From: RYN-122 sp963761655
GTDB taxonomy: Bacteria; Actinomycetota; Actinomycetes; Mycobacteriales; SCTD01
Assembly: GCA_963761655.1 (NCBI GenBank)
Contig: CAVXHI010000002.1
Location: forward strand, 62,001-126,000
Reading direction: 5' to 3'
Length of the DNA: 64,000 bases
The notes under the pieces were generated by a model, which was given only the letters and a program-made list of their open reading frames with translations, was not told the DNA's origin and ran no database searches. The position numbers and the translations under genes were made by a program. Shown here in pieces: positions 58,053-64,000 of the stretch (its first letter is position 1; the number at the start of each line of letters is the position of its first letter).

Positions 58053-58583
58053 CTAGCTGCCGGGCGCGGGGCTCGGCAGCGGCAGGGCCCGCAGGGGACC
58101 GGTCAGCTGCACGAGCACCTGGCTGTCGTACTGGTCGGGCACGGTCACCGCGACGGTCACCGCGCTCGCGCTCGTCGTGAAGCGGGTCGCCGCCCCGACG
58201 TCGCGTGTGGTGAAGGCGACCAGCGGGCCGTCGTCGTTCGGGCCCAGCTCGACGGGCGGCTCGTCCCGGGTGGGGCGCGGGACCCCGCACTCGAGGGTCA
58301 CGGCGGGCTCGCCCCAGGCGGCCGTCCGCAGCGGGTCACCGGTGACGGCCCGCCGCTCGAGCCCGTCGCCGAGCTCCTCCGGCACGGCCCGCAGCAGGGC
58401 GCTGCACACCCTGACGACGACGGGGTCGACCGAGGTCGGCACCGGCACGGGCACGGGGCCCGTCGGCTTCGGCGACGGCGCGGGCCGGGGCGTGCTGCTG
58501 GAGGACGTGCAGCCGGGGAGGAGGAGCAGCGCGAGCGCGACGGCCCCCGCGGGCAGCAGCCTCAGAGGTGGACGACGGGGCAC
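58053..58583 (-). CDS. DUF3515 lipoprotein
   Basis: A 176-residue exported lipoprotein of the actinobacterial DUF3515 family. The signal peptide ends in LLLLPGC (lipobox Cys near residue 25), followed by a Ser/Pro/Thr linker. The globular domain includes VCSALLRAVPEELGDGLERR and two conserved Cys (VCSALL, LECGVPRP). Function unknown; the position next to ddl and thiL is conserved. Its start overlaps the stop of the RAM-domain gene by 22 nt. Confidence 0.85.
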   Translation of the reverse strand: MPRRPPLRLLPAGAVALALLLLPGCTSSSSTPRPAPSPKPTGPVPVPVPTSVDPVVVRVCSALLRAVPEELGDGLERRAVTGDPLRTAAWGEPAVTLECGVPRPTRDEPPVELGPNDDGPLVAFTTRDVGAATRFTTSASAVTVAVTVPDQYDSQVLVQLTGPLRALPLPSPAPGS

Positions 58584-58795
58584 GTGAGGGTGCGGGTGAT
58601 GCCGTCGACGCCCTGGACCCGGGCGACCACGAGGCGGCCCAGCTCGTCCATGGACGACGCCTCGGCGCGCACGATGACGTCGTACGGACCGGTGACGTCC
58701 TCGGACTGCGCGACGCCCTCCAGCCCGCTGATGGCGGCGGCGACGGCCGCGGCCTTGCCGACCTCGGTCTGGATGAGGATGTAGGCCTGGACCAC
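58562..58795 (-). CDS. Stand-alone RAM (Lrp ligand-binding) domain protein
   Basis: A 77-residue protein equal to the C-terminal effector domain of Lrp/AsnC regulators without a DNA-binding domain: VQAYILIQTEVGKAAAVAAAI and DVTGPYDVIVRAEASSMDEL. Such stand-alone domains form oligomers that bind amino acids. The GTG start has AAAGGGG about 11 bases upstream. It is divergent from thiL across 36 bp and precedes the DUF3515 gene on the same strand. Confidence 0.88.
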   Translation of the reverse strand: MVQAYILIQTEVGKAAAVAAAISGLEGVAQSEDVTGPYDVIVRAEASSMDELGRLVVARVQGVDGITRTLTCPVVHL

Positions 58796-58831
58796 GAGAG
58801 CCGGGTCCCCTTTCGGAGCATCAGGAGCAGG

Positions 58832-59779
58832 GTGTCGGACGTTACCGCAGGCCCGACGGCCGCCGACGTCGGCGAGGACGCCCTGGTCGCGCGGGTGCTC
58901 AGCCTGCTCCCGTCCGGCGCCGGTGTCCTGCTCGGTCCCGGCGACGACGCCGCGGTGGTGGCCGCACCGGACGGCCGGGTCGTCGCGACCACCGACCTGG
59001 CGGTCGAGGGCGTGCACTTCCGGCGCGACTGGAGCAGCGCCTACGACGTCGGGCGCAAGACCGCGGCCGCGAACCTCGCTGACGTCATGGCCATGGGCGG
59101 CACCGCGACGGCGCTGCTGGTGGGCCTGGTCGCCCCGCCGGACCTCCCCGAGGCCTGGGCGCTCGGGCTCGCGGAGGGGCTGCGCGACGAGGCCGCCCTG
59201 GTGGGCGCGTCGGTCGTCGGTGGCGACACCGTCCGCGGGCCGCACCTGTCGGTCGCGGTGACCGCGCTCGGTGACCTGGGGGGCCGGCGGCCGGTGACCC
59301 GGTCCGGGGCCCGCCCCGGGGACGTCGTCGTCGTGTCGGGGGAGCTCGGCGGCTCCGCGGCCGGGCTGCGGCTGCTGCAGGAGGGCCGGCGCACCGGTCC
59401 GCTCGTCGACCGGCACCGCCGCCCCGCGCCGCCGTACGCCCTGGGCCCCGCGCTCGCCGACCTCGGGGCGACCGCGATGTGCGACGTGTCGGACGGCCTC
59501 GTGGTCGACCTCGGGCGGCTGTGCCGGGCGAGCGGGGTCGGCGCCGTGCTCGACGCCGCCGCCGTCCCGCGGCCCGACGGCGCCACCGGGGCCGACGCCC
59601 TGCACGGCGGGGAGGACCACGGCGTCCTCGCGACCGTCCCCCTCGGGCTGCTGGCCGCGGCCGAGGAGCTGGGGCTGACCGGTGTCGGTCGGGTCCGCGA
59701 CACCCCCGGCGTCGTCGACCTCGACGGGCGGGAGATCACCCCGGCCGGCTGGACCCACTTCGGGGCGGGAGCGCGATGA
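58832..59779 (+). CDS. thiL: Thiamine-monophosphate kinase
   Basis: A 315-residue ThiL producing thiamine diphosphate. GPGDDAAVV and TTDLAVEGVHFRRDWSS bind Mg-ATP and substrate; KTAAANLADVMAMGG and GGDTVRGPHLSVAVTALG are family signatures. AGGAG lies four bases before GTG 58832. The 3′ end overlaps the opposing RNase Z gene by 44 nt. Confidence 0.96.
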   Translation: MSDVTAGPTAADVGEDALVARVLSLLPSGAGVLLGPGDDAAVVAAPDGRVVATTDLAVEGVHFRRDWSSAYDVGRKTAAANLADVMAMGGTATALLVGLVAPPDLPEAWALGLAEGLRDEAALVGASVVGGDTVRGPHLSVAVTALGDLGGRRPVTRSGARPGDVVVVSGELGGSAAGLRLLQEGRRTGPLVDRHRRPAPPYALGPALADLGATAMCDVSDGLVVDLGRLCRASGVGAVLDAAAVPRPDGATGADALHGGEDHGVLATVPLGLLAAAEELGLTGVGRVRDTPGVVDLDGREITPAGWTHFGAGAR

Positions 59780-60669
59780 CGTCGAGGTCGGACGCGACCA
59801 CGACGTCGGGGTGCTCCTCGGCGGCCTCGCGCAGGTGGCCCTCGCGCGACGGGTAGCGCTGCGACAGGTGCACCAGCACGACGCGGCGCACCCCGGCCTC
59901 GCGGGCCAGCCGGGCGGCCTGCCGGGCGGTGAGGTGCCGGTGGGCCTCCGCGAGGTGCTCCTCGGCGTCGAGGTAGGTGGCCTCCACGACCAGCAGGTCG
60001 ACGTCCTGCGCGAGCTCCCGGGCGCCGTCGCACAGCGCGGTGTCCATGACGACGGCGACCTTCTGCCCGGGCCGCGCCTCGCTGACGTCCTCGAGCCGGA
60101 CGCCGGCGACGGTCTCGCCCTGCTGCAGCCGCCGGACCGCGGGCCCGTGCAGCCCGGCCTCCTGGAGCCGCTGGGGCAGCAGCCGGCGGCCGTCGTCCTC
60201 GACCAGCCGGTAGCCGACGGTCGGGACCCGGTGCGCCAGCGGAGCGGTCTCGAGCCGCCAGCCCTCGCCCCGGAGCGCCACGCCCGGGGCCGTCCTCCGG
60301 AGCGGGCCGCCACTGCAGGTCGAAGCCCGACCCGCCCGCCAGCGCGAAGTCGGTCAGCAGCCGCAGCCGCGGCACCGACGACGACGGGCAGGCCAGCGGG
60401 ACCGGCGCCGACCTGCCGTCCAGGACCATCCGGGCGAGCACCCCGTGCAGGCCCATGCAGTGGTCGCCGTGGGCGTGCGTGACCGCGACGGCGTCGATGC
60501 CGCTGCTGGCGACGCCGGCGTGCACCATCTGCCGCTGCGTGCCCTCGCCGCAGTCGACGAGCAGCCCGAGCCGACCCCAGGGCCCGTCGAGCCGCACGAG
60601 CACCGACACGTGGTTGCGCGTGCGGGTCGGCGCCTGGCTGGCGGTGCCGAGGACGACGACGTCGCTCAG
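59736..60669 (-). CDS. rnz: Ribonuclease Z (frameshifted; CTG start)
   Basis: A tRNA 3′ processing endonuclease of the metallo-beta-lactamase fold, about 311 residues when joined. N-terminal part (60669 to about 60290): VVVLGTASQAPTRTRNH, DCGEGTQRQM and the zinc motif THAHGDHCMGLHG. C-terminal part (about 60287 to 59736, shifted by one base): MDTALCDGARELAQDVDLLVVEATYLD and VVLVHLSQRYP. The frame change falls in a CCCC/GGG run at about 60283-60293, one extra base, probably a sequencing error. The N-terminus has no ATG/GTG/TTG at the family position; CTG 60669 overlaps the previous stop as CTGA. Confidence 0.9.
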
Positions 60670-60848
60670 CGGCGTCCCCAGTCGTCGTCGGCCGCGTCCT
60701 CGGCGTCCCGGGCCGCGGTCTTCTCGCGGGCCGCGGCGAGCGCGCCGGCCGCCTCCTGCTCGGTCGTGTACGGGCCGAGCCGCTCGGCGTGGGCGCAGCC
60801 CTGCTCGTCCTCGACCCGCATGTGCTTCAGGCACCACCAGTACGTCAT
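60666..60848 (-). CDS. Small conserved-type protein between rhodopsin and RNase Z
   Basis: A 60-residue protein: MTYWWCLKHMRVEDEQGCAH, then GPYTTEQEAAGALAAARE, resembling a single SPOR-like beta-alpha unit, with an acidic end. Two Cys and two His lie in the first 20 residues. ATG 60848 overlaps the rhodopsin stop as ATGA; its own stop overlaps the RNase Z CTG start. Function unknown. Similar short genes occur in other actinobacteria, as far as I recall. Confidence 0.7.
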   Translation of the reverse strand: MTYWWCLKHMRVEDEQGCAHAERLGPYTTEQEAAGALAAAREKTAARDAEDAADDDWGRR

Positions 60849-61700
60849 GGGTGCACGCTGCCAGACGACCGGCCGTCGCGGTACGGCTCGTCCTCGGGCC
60901 GGTGCCCGACGGCGCCCTCGGCGGGCTCCCGCGCCGGACCGAACCCGTCGGCCGCGCTGCGCAGCCGCAGCACCTTGGCCAGCAGGACGCCGTACAGGAC
61001 CTTGCTCCCGACGTCGGCGACGGTGAACAGCAGCTGCTTCGCGACGGCGGTCGTGGCGCTGACGTCGACCACCGGCAGCAGGTACGCGACCGGGTAGAGG
61101 CCCCAGAAGAACAGGAAGACGTACCGCAGGTTGCCGAGCGTGCGCCCGGCCTCCGCCGGGAGGTACGTCTGCGCGCGGCGTCAGCTGCTGCAACAGCACG
61201 ACCAGCAGGACGACGAAGGGGACCGTGCCGACAGCGTGCCGAAGGTCAGCTGCCAGGCGTCGTCGGTGCCCTCGCGGAACTGGCCGACCCAGCCGAGCAG
61301 CACCATCGCGACGCCGCTGCCGACGAGCACGGCACGCAGGCGGAGGACCTGCGGGCGGGCGAGGTCGAGGGCGAAGAGCACCTGCACGAGCAGGACCGGC
61401 ACGGTGACCAGCCAGTTGACGTACCGCAGGCCGCCGTCGAAGCGGTTGCCGGTGGGGACCATCCGGCGCCCGCGCTGCACGAACGCGAGGTCCCACGACT
61501 GGCCCGAGCCGGTAGAACAGCAGGCCGCTGGCGAGCATGACCCCGAGGCTCAGGACGGTCGCGACGCGGTAGCGCGGGGCGATCCGGTCCCGGGCGGACA
61601 GGAAGTAGACGAGGCCGACGAGGTGCGCGCCGAGGGCAGCCGCGAAGGCGCCCGCGACGACCGCGTGCTGGGTCGGCGTGAAGAGGAGGTCGTTCTCCAT
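60845..61700 (-). CDS. Microbial (type 1) rhodopsin with NTQ motif, likely chloride pump (three frame changes)
   Basis: A seven-helix retinal protein of about 284 residues when joined. ATG 61700 gives helices A and B; after one extra base (61501-61513) the frame continues with SWDLAFV and helix C, RYVNWLVTVPVLLVQVLFAL, then helix D (GWVGQF). One base is missing near 61231-61236 (helix E, VGTVPFVVLLVVLL) and one extra lies near 61170-61184 (helix F, FFWGLYPVAYLLP; helix G, TVADVGSKVLYGVLL). Lys in ADVGSK (codon 61003-61001) is the retinal Schiff base. Helix C has Asn (61417-61415), Thr (61405-61403) and Gln (61384-61382) at the KR2 112/116/123 positions: NTQ, the motif of bacterial inward chloride pumps, not the NDQ sodium or DTE proton motif. 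Overall spacing follows KR2 closely. Ion specificity is inferred. Confidence 0.9.
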
Positions 61701-61780
61701 CGGTCGGGCTCCAGGGGCAGGGGCTGCAGGGCGTGCCCCGCACGGCTGCGACGATGCACGCTCCCGCACCCGGAGGTCCC

Positions 61781-62302
61781 GTGCCCGTCTACGCCCTGGG
61801 GGACCGCGTCCCCGTCGTCCACCCCGACGCCTACGTCCACCCCGAGGCCGTCGTCATCGGCGACGTCACGATCGGGGCCGGCGCCTCGGTCTGGCCCGGC
61901 GCCGTCCTGCGCGGCGACTACGGGCGATCGTCGTCGGGGAGCGGACAGCGATCCAGGACGGCACGGTCGTCCACGCCACCCACGACAAGGACACCCTCAT
62001 CGGGGCGGACTGCGTGGTCGGCCACATCGCCCACCTCGAGGGCTGCACCGTCGAGGACGGCTGTCTCATCGGCAACGGCAGCAACGTCCTGCACGACGTC
62101 GTCGTCCGGACGCGGCGCGCTCGTCGGTGCCGGCGCCGTGGTGTCCAACGGCACCGAGGTCCCGTCCCGGGCCATGGCGCTCGGCATCCCCGCCCGGATG
62201 CGCCTCGACGCCGTGCCCGACGGCGTCATCGCCCTGGCGGCGGCGGTGTACGTCGAGAACGGCCGGCGCTACAAGACCGACCTGCGGCGCCTGGACGGCT
62301 GA
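61781..62302 (+). CDS. Gamma-class carbonic anhydrase family protein (two frame changes)
   Basis: A left-handed beta-helix hexapeptide-repeat protein of about 173 residues. Frame 1 gives MPVYALGDRVPVVHPDAYVH and VIGDVTIGAGASVWPGAVLRGDYG. A base is missing in the G-run at 61922-61924, and the second frame gives IVVGERTAIQDGTVVHATHD and GHIAHLEGCTVEDGCLIGNGS with the zinc histidines (His in VVHAT, and HIAHL spaced five apart). An extra base near 62106-62112 restores frame 1 (ALVGAGAVVSNGTEVPSRAM to the end). GTG 61781 has GGAGGT four bases upstream. Carbonic anhydrase activity is not assured for this family. Confidence 0.88.
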   Translation: MPVYALGDRVPVVHPDAYVHPEAVVIGDVTIGAGASVWPGAVLRGDYGRSSSGSGQRSRTARSSTPPTTRTPSSGRTAWSATSPTSRAAPSRTAVSSATAATSCTTSSSGRGALVGAGAVVSNGTEVPSRAMALGIPARMRLDAVPDGVIALAAAVYVENGRRYKTDLRRLDG

Positions 62303-62313
62303 GACACGCGGGA

Positions 62314-62339
62314 GCCCGGCCGCTCGCAAGCGGCCGGGC
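62314..62339. terminator. Terminator between carbonic anhydrase and cold shock genes
   Basis: A perfect 11-bp stem, GCCCGGCCGCT (62314-62324) with AGCGGCCGGGC (62329-62339), and a CGCA loop. It lies 11 bp after the carbonic anhydrase stop and 25 bp after the cold shock gene stop on the other strand, so it can serve both. Confidence 0.85.
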
Positions 62340-62363
62340 CTCCGGGACGTGCGGCGGACAGGA

Positions 62364-62567
62364 CTAGACGGGGCGCACCGCGTCGGCCTGCGGGCCCTTC
62401 TGGCCCTGCGTGATCTCGAACTCGACGCGCTGACCCTCGTCGAGGCTGCGGTAGCCGTCGGACTGGATCGCGCTGTAGTGGACGAAGACGTCCGCGCCGC
62501 CGCCGTCGACGGCGATGAAGCCGAAGCCCTTCTCGGCGTTGAACCACTTCACTGCGCCCTGTGCCAT
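62364..62567 (-). CDS. Cold shock protein (CspA family)
   Basis: A 67-residue single-domain cold shock protein acting as an RNA chaperone. RNP1 is KGFGFIAV and RNP2 is VFVHYSAI, both complete. It starts MAQGAVKWFNAEKGFGFI. The 5′ leader is unusual for this window: the repeat GAGAGAGAGAC lies directly before the start region (62573-62585), which may act as the ribosome site. Confidence 0.96.
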   Translation of the reverse strand: MAQGAVKWFNAEKGFGFIAVDGGGADVFVHYSAIQSDGYRSLDEGQRVEFEITQGQKGPQADAVRPV

Positions 62568-62752
62568 GTGCGTGTCTCTCTCTCTCGCGGACGGTCGCCG
62601 CGCTGCGCGGGACCGAGTCGTGCCGGTCCGTGCGGATCGTGCGACTGCGCGGGAGGGTACACACGGCGCCAGGAACGGCACAGCCGCCTGGACAGGGCCT
62701 CCAGGGAGGCCGGACCAGACGGCTGAGCGGGGAGTGCGGGGAGGCCGGGAGG

Positions 62753-62950
62753 CTAGGCCCGGACGACCTTGCCGGCCTTGAGGCAGGAGGTGCAGACGCC
62801 GAGCTTCTTCGGCGTCTTGCCGGCCTTGCCGACCATGGCGCGCACGGTCTGGATGTTCGGGTTCCAGCGCCGGCGGGTGCGGACGTGGGAGTGGCTCACG
62901 GACATGCCGAAGCCGGGGCCCTTGCCGCAGACGTCGCAAGTGGCAGCCAC
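62753..62950 (-). CDS. rpmB: 50S ribosomal protein L28 (zinc-ribbon form)
   Basis: A 65-residue L28: MAATCDVCGKGPGFGMSVSHSHVRTRR and TRRRWNPNIQTVRA. It has the C+ zinc pattern CxxC (CDVC) and CxxC (CTSC). ATG 62950 has GGAGATACACC upstream. TAGTCT on the minus strand (63011-63006) is the likely -10 box. It is divergent from the DAK2 gene, as in other actinobacteria. Confidence 0.95.
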   Translation of the reverse strand: MAATCDVCGKGPGFGMSVSHSHVRTRRRWNPNIQTVRAMVGKAGKTPKKLGVCTSCLKAGKVVRA

Positions 62951-63093
62951 GGTGTATCTCCAGTGCAGTCGGGGAGCGCGCGGCGAGTGCGCCTGCGACG
63001 GGACGAGACTAGCAGCGCTCGGGTGTCGGGCCCGCGGGCTAGCCTTCGGCCCGGTGTGACCCGGCCCACGCGGGCCCGAGGACGAGGAGCGGC

Positions 63094-64000
63094 GTGCTGC
63101 AGGTGCTCGACGCCCCCGCCGTCCGCCGCTGGTGCACCCAGGGCCTCGCCGCGCTCCGGGCCGCCCGCGCGGAGGTCGACGCCCTCAACGTCTACCCCGT
63201 GCCCGACGGCGACACCGGCACCAACATGGTCATGACGATGCAGGCGGTGGAGGAGGCGGTCGCGGCGGCCGCGCCGGACATGGCCGCCACCGCCCGGGCG
63301 GTCAGCCGCGGCGGGCTCATGGGGGCGCGCGGCAACTCGGGCGTCATCCTCAGCCAGCTCCTGCGGGGCTTCTGCGAAGGCGTCCCCGAGGACGGAGCCG
63401 GGCCCGCCGAGCTCGCCGCCTGCCTGCGTCGCGCGGCCGACCTCGCCTACGCCGCCGTCGCCACGCCCGTCGAGGGGACGGTCCTCACCGTCGCCCGGGC
63501 CGCGGCCGACGGCGCCGTCGGCCGCGACCTCGCCGAGGTGGTCCGCGGCGCCCGGGCCGCCGCGGCCGCCGCGCTGGCCCGCACCCCCGACCAGCTGCAG
63601 GCGCTGCGGGACGCCGGGGTGGTCGACGCCGGCGGCCGCGGGCTCTGCGTCCTGCTGGAGGCGCTCGAGCAGGTGGTCACCGGCGAGGCCGCGGAGGCTC
63701 CGCCGGCCGCGCTCGTGCCCCGTTCCCGCACCGGGACGGCGGTGCGGGAGTGCGGCGCCGCCGACCTCGCCTACGAGGTGCAGTTCCTCCTGCGCGACAG
63801 CGACCAGGCCCGGGTCGACGCGCTCAAGGGCTCCCTGTCGGCCCTCGGGGACTCCCTCGTCGTCGTGGGGCTCGACGACCTCTGGAACGTCCACGTGCAC
63901 GTCGACGACGTCGGGGCGGCGCTCGAGGCCGCCGTCGAGGCGGGCCGGCCCTTCCGGATCACCGTCACCCGGTTCGCCGACGAGGCCGCGCCGGTCGTCC
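63094..64000 (+). CDS. DAK2-domain protein (YloV/FakA-like), partial
   Basis: A kinase-like protein, 302 residues in the window, running off the right edge. The DhaL/DAK2 domain (about 1-190) shows NVYPVPDGDTGTNMVMTM (Mg aspartates), GARGNSGVILSQLLRGF and GVVDAGGRGLCVLLEAL. From about 225 (AYEVQFLLRDSD) the YloV/FakA-type C-terminal part begins, where a fatty acid-binding DegV-like partner is used in FakAB. GTG 63094 has GAGGAGC five bases upstream; TAGCCT (63040-63045) is the likely -10 box. Confidence 0.92.
   Translation, partial: MLQVLDAPAVRRWCTQGLAALRAARAEVDALNVYPVPDGDTGTNMVMTMQAVEEAVAAAAPDMAATARAVSRGGLMGARGNSGVILSQLLRGFCEGVPEDGAGPAELAACLRRAADLAYAAVATPVEGTVLTVARAAADGAVGRDLAEVVRGARAAAAAALARTPDQLQALRDAGVVDAGGRGLCVLLEALEQVVTGEAAEAPPAALVPRSRTGTAVRECGAADLAYEVQFLLRDSDQARVDALKGSLSALGDSLVVVGLDDLWNVHVHVDDVGAALEAAVEAGRPFRITVTRFADEAAPVV

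Noticed and set aside
61384..61417. Sodium-pump (NDQ) assignment for the rhodopsin
   Set aside because: The middle motif codon is ACC (Thr), not Asp. The KR2-like background raised the idea, but the motif is NTQ.
61170..61513. Programmed ribosomal frameshifting in the rhodopsin gene
   Set aside because: Three shifts of mixed sign in one gene, plus shifts in both neighbours, have no slippery heptamers or pseudoknots I can see; sequence error is simpler.

Overview
The window is a very GC-rich (roughly 70-75% by eye), densely packed bacterial chromosome segment that reads as an actinobacterium. The evidence is the near-exclusive GTG/ATG starts, four-base stop/start overlaps, NAD-dependent LigA, GatCAB with a tRNA-Gln, a CofC (coenzyme F420) gene, an HU protein with a Lys/Ala tail, polyphosphate kinase and DUF3515. 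The backbone order (etfBA, cysteine desulfurase, mnmA, MetE-like, ligA, ACT protein, gatCAB, ilvD/ilvBNC, serA, leuB, ilvE, FAH protein, gltX, IclR regulator, leuCD, hup, ppk, cofC, gpsA, ddl, DUF3515, thiL, rpmB, DAK2 protein) matches, from memory, the conserved actinobacterial block seen in Mycobacterium tuberculosis around Rv2974-Rv3029. The genus cannot be fixed from this sequence.

Layout. 1-6,958: end of a glycogen debranching gene, a hydrolase, small unknown genes, enoyl-CoA hydratase, etfB-etfA and an SDR. 7,016-18,949: an adenylate-forming enzyme, cysteine desulfurase, mnmA, an Ala/Lys-rich protein, a MetE-like protein, ligA, an ACT protein, gatC-gatA-SRPBCC-gatB. 18,946-23,302 (minus): YihY protein, PQQ-type sugar dehydrogenase, PucR-like regulator, hydrolase. 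23,392-38,437: branched-chain amino acid biosynthesis (ilvD, ilvBNC, serA, leuA, leuB, ilvE) with two leader peptides and a shared palindromic operator. 38,497-42,360: CBS protein, NmrA-like protein, FAH protein, gltX, tRNA-Gln, tRNA-Glu. 42,358-45,259: accessory patch (HNH endonuclease, Lrp regulator, dimethylargininase, VOC protein, Cys-rich protein). 45,260-48,907: IclR regulator divergent from leuCD, then hup. 48,904-59,779: ppk, CSD-like protein, cofC, plsC-like, gpsA, a Cys/Met PLP enzyme, an endonuclease III-like protein, a flavin disulfide reductase, ddl, DUF3515, a RAM-domain protein, thiL. 59,736-64,000: RNase Z, a 60-residue protein, a microbial rhodopsin, gamma-carbonic anhydrase, cold shock protein, rpmB and the start of a DAK2 protein. 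No gene-free stretch exceeds about 225 bp. I see no insertion sequence, CRISPR array or replication origin.

How the genes work together. The ilv and leu genes cover most of valine, isoleucine and leucine synthesis, and the sequence shows three layers of control: a palindrome upstream of both ilvB and leuB, leader peptides with hairpins before ilvB and leuA, and an IclR regulator sharing a divergent promoter with leuCD. GltX, tRNA-Gln(CUG), tRNA-Glu(CUC) and GatCAB form the indirect route to Gln-tRNA(Gln). The most striking gene is a seven-helix rhodopsin (60,845-61,700, minus) carrying the Asn-Thr-Gln motif of light-driven chloride pumps, overlapping a small gene that overlaps RNase Z. It is broken by three frame changes inside a 1.8-kb patch that also breaks RNase Z and the carbonic anhydrase, so sequencing error is likely. 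Many promoters place a TANNNT -10 box 5-8 nt before the start codon, implying abundant leaderless mRNAs.
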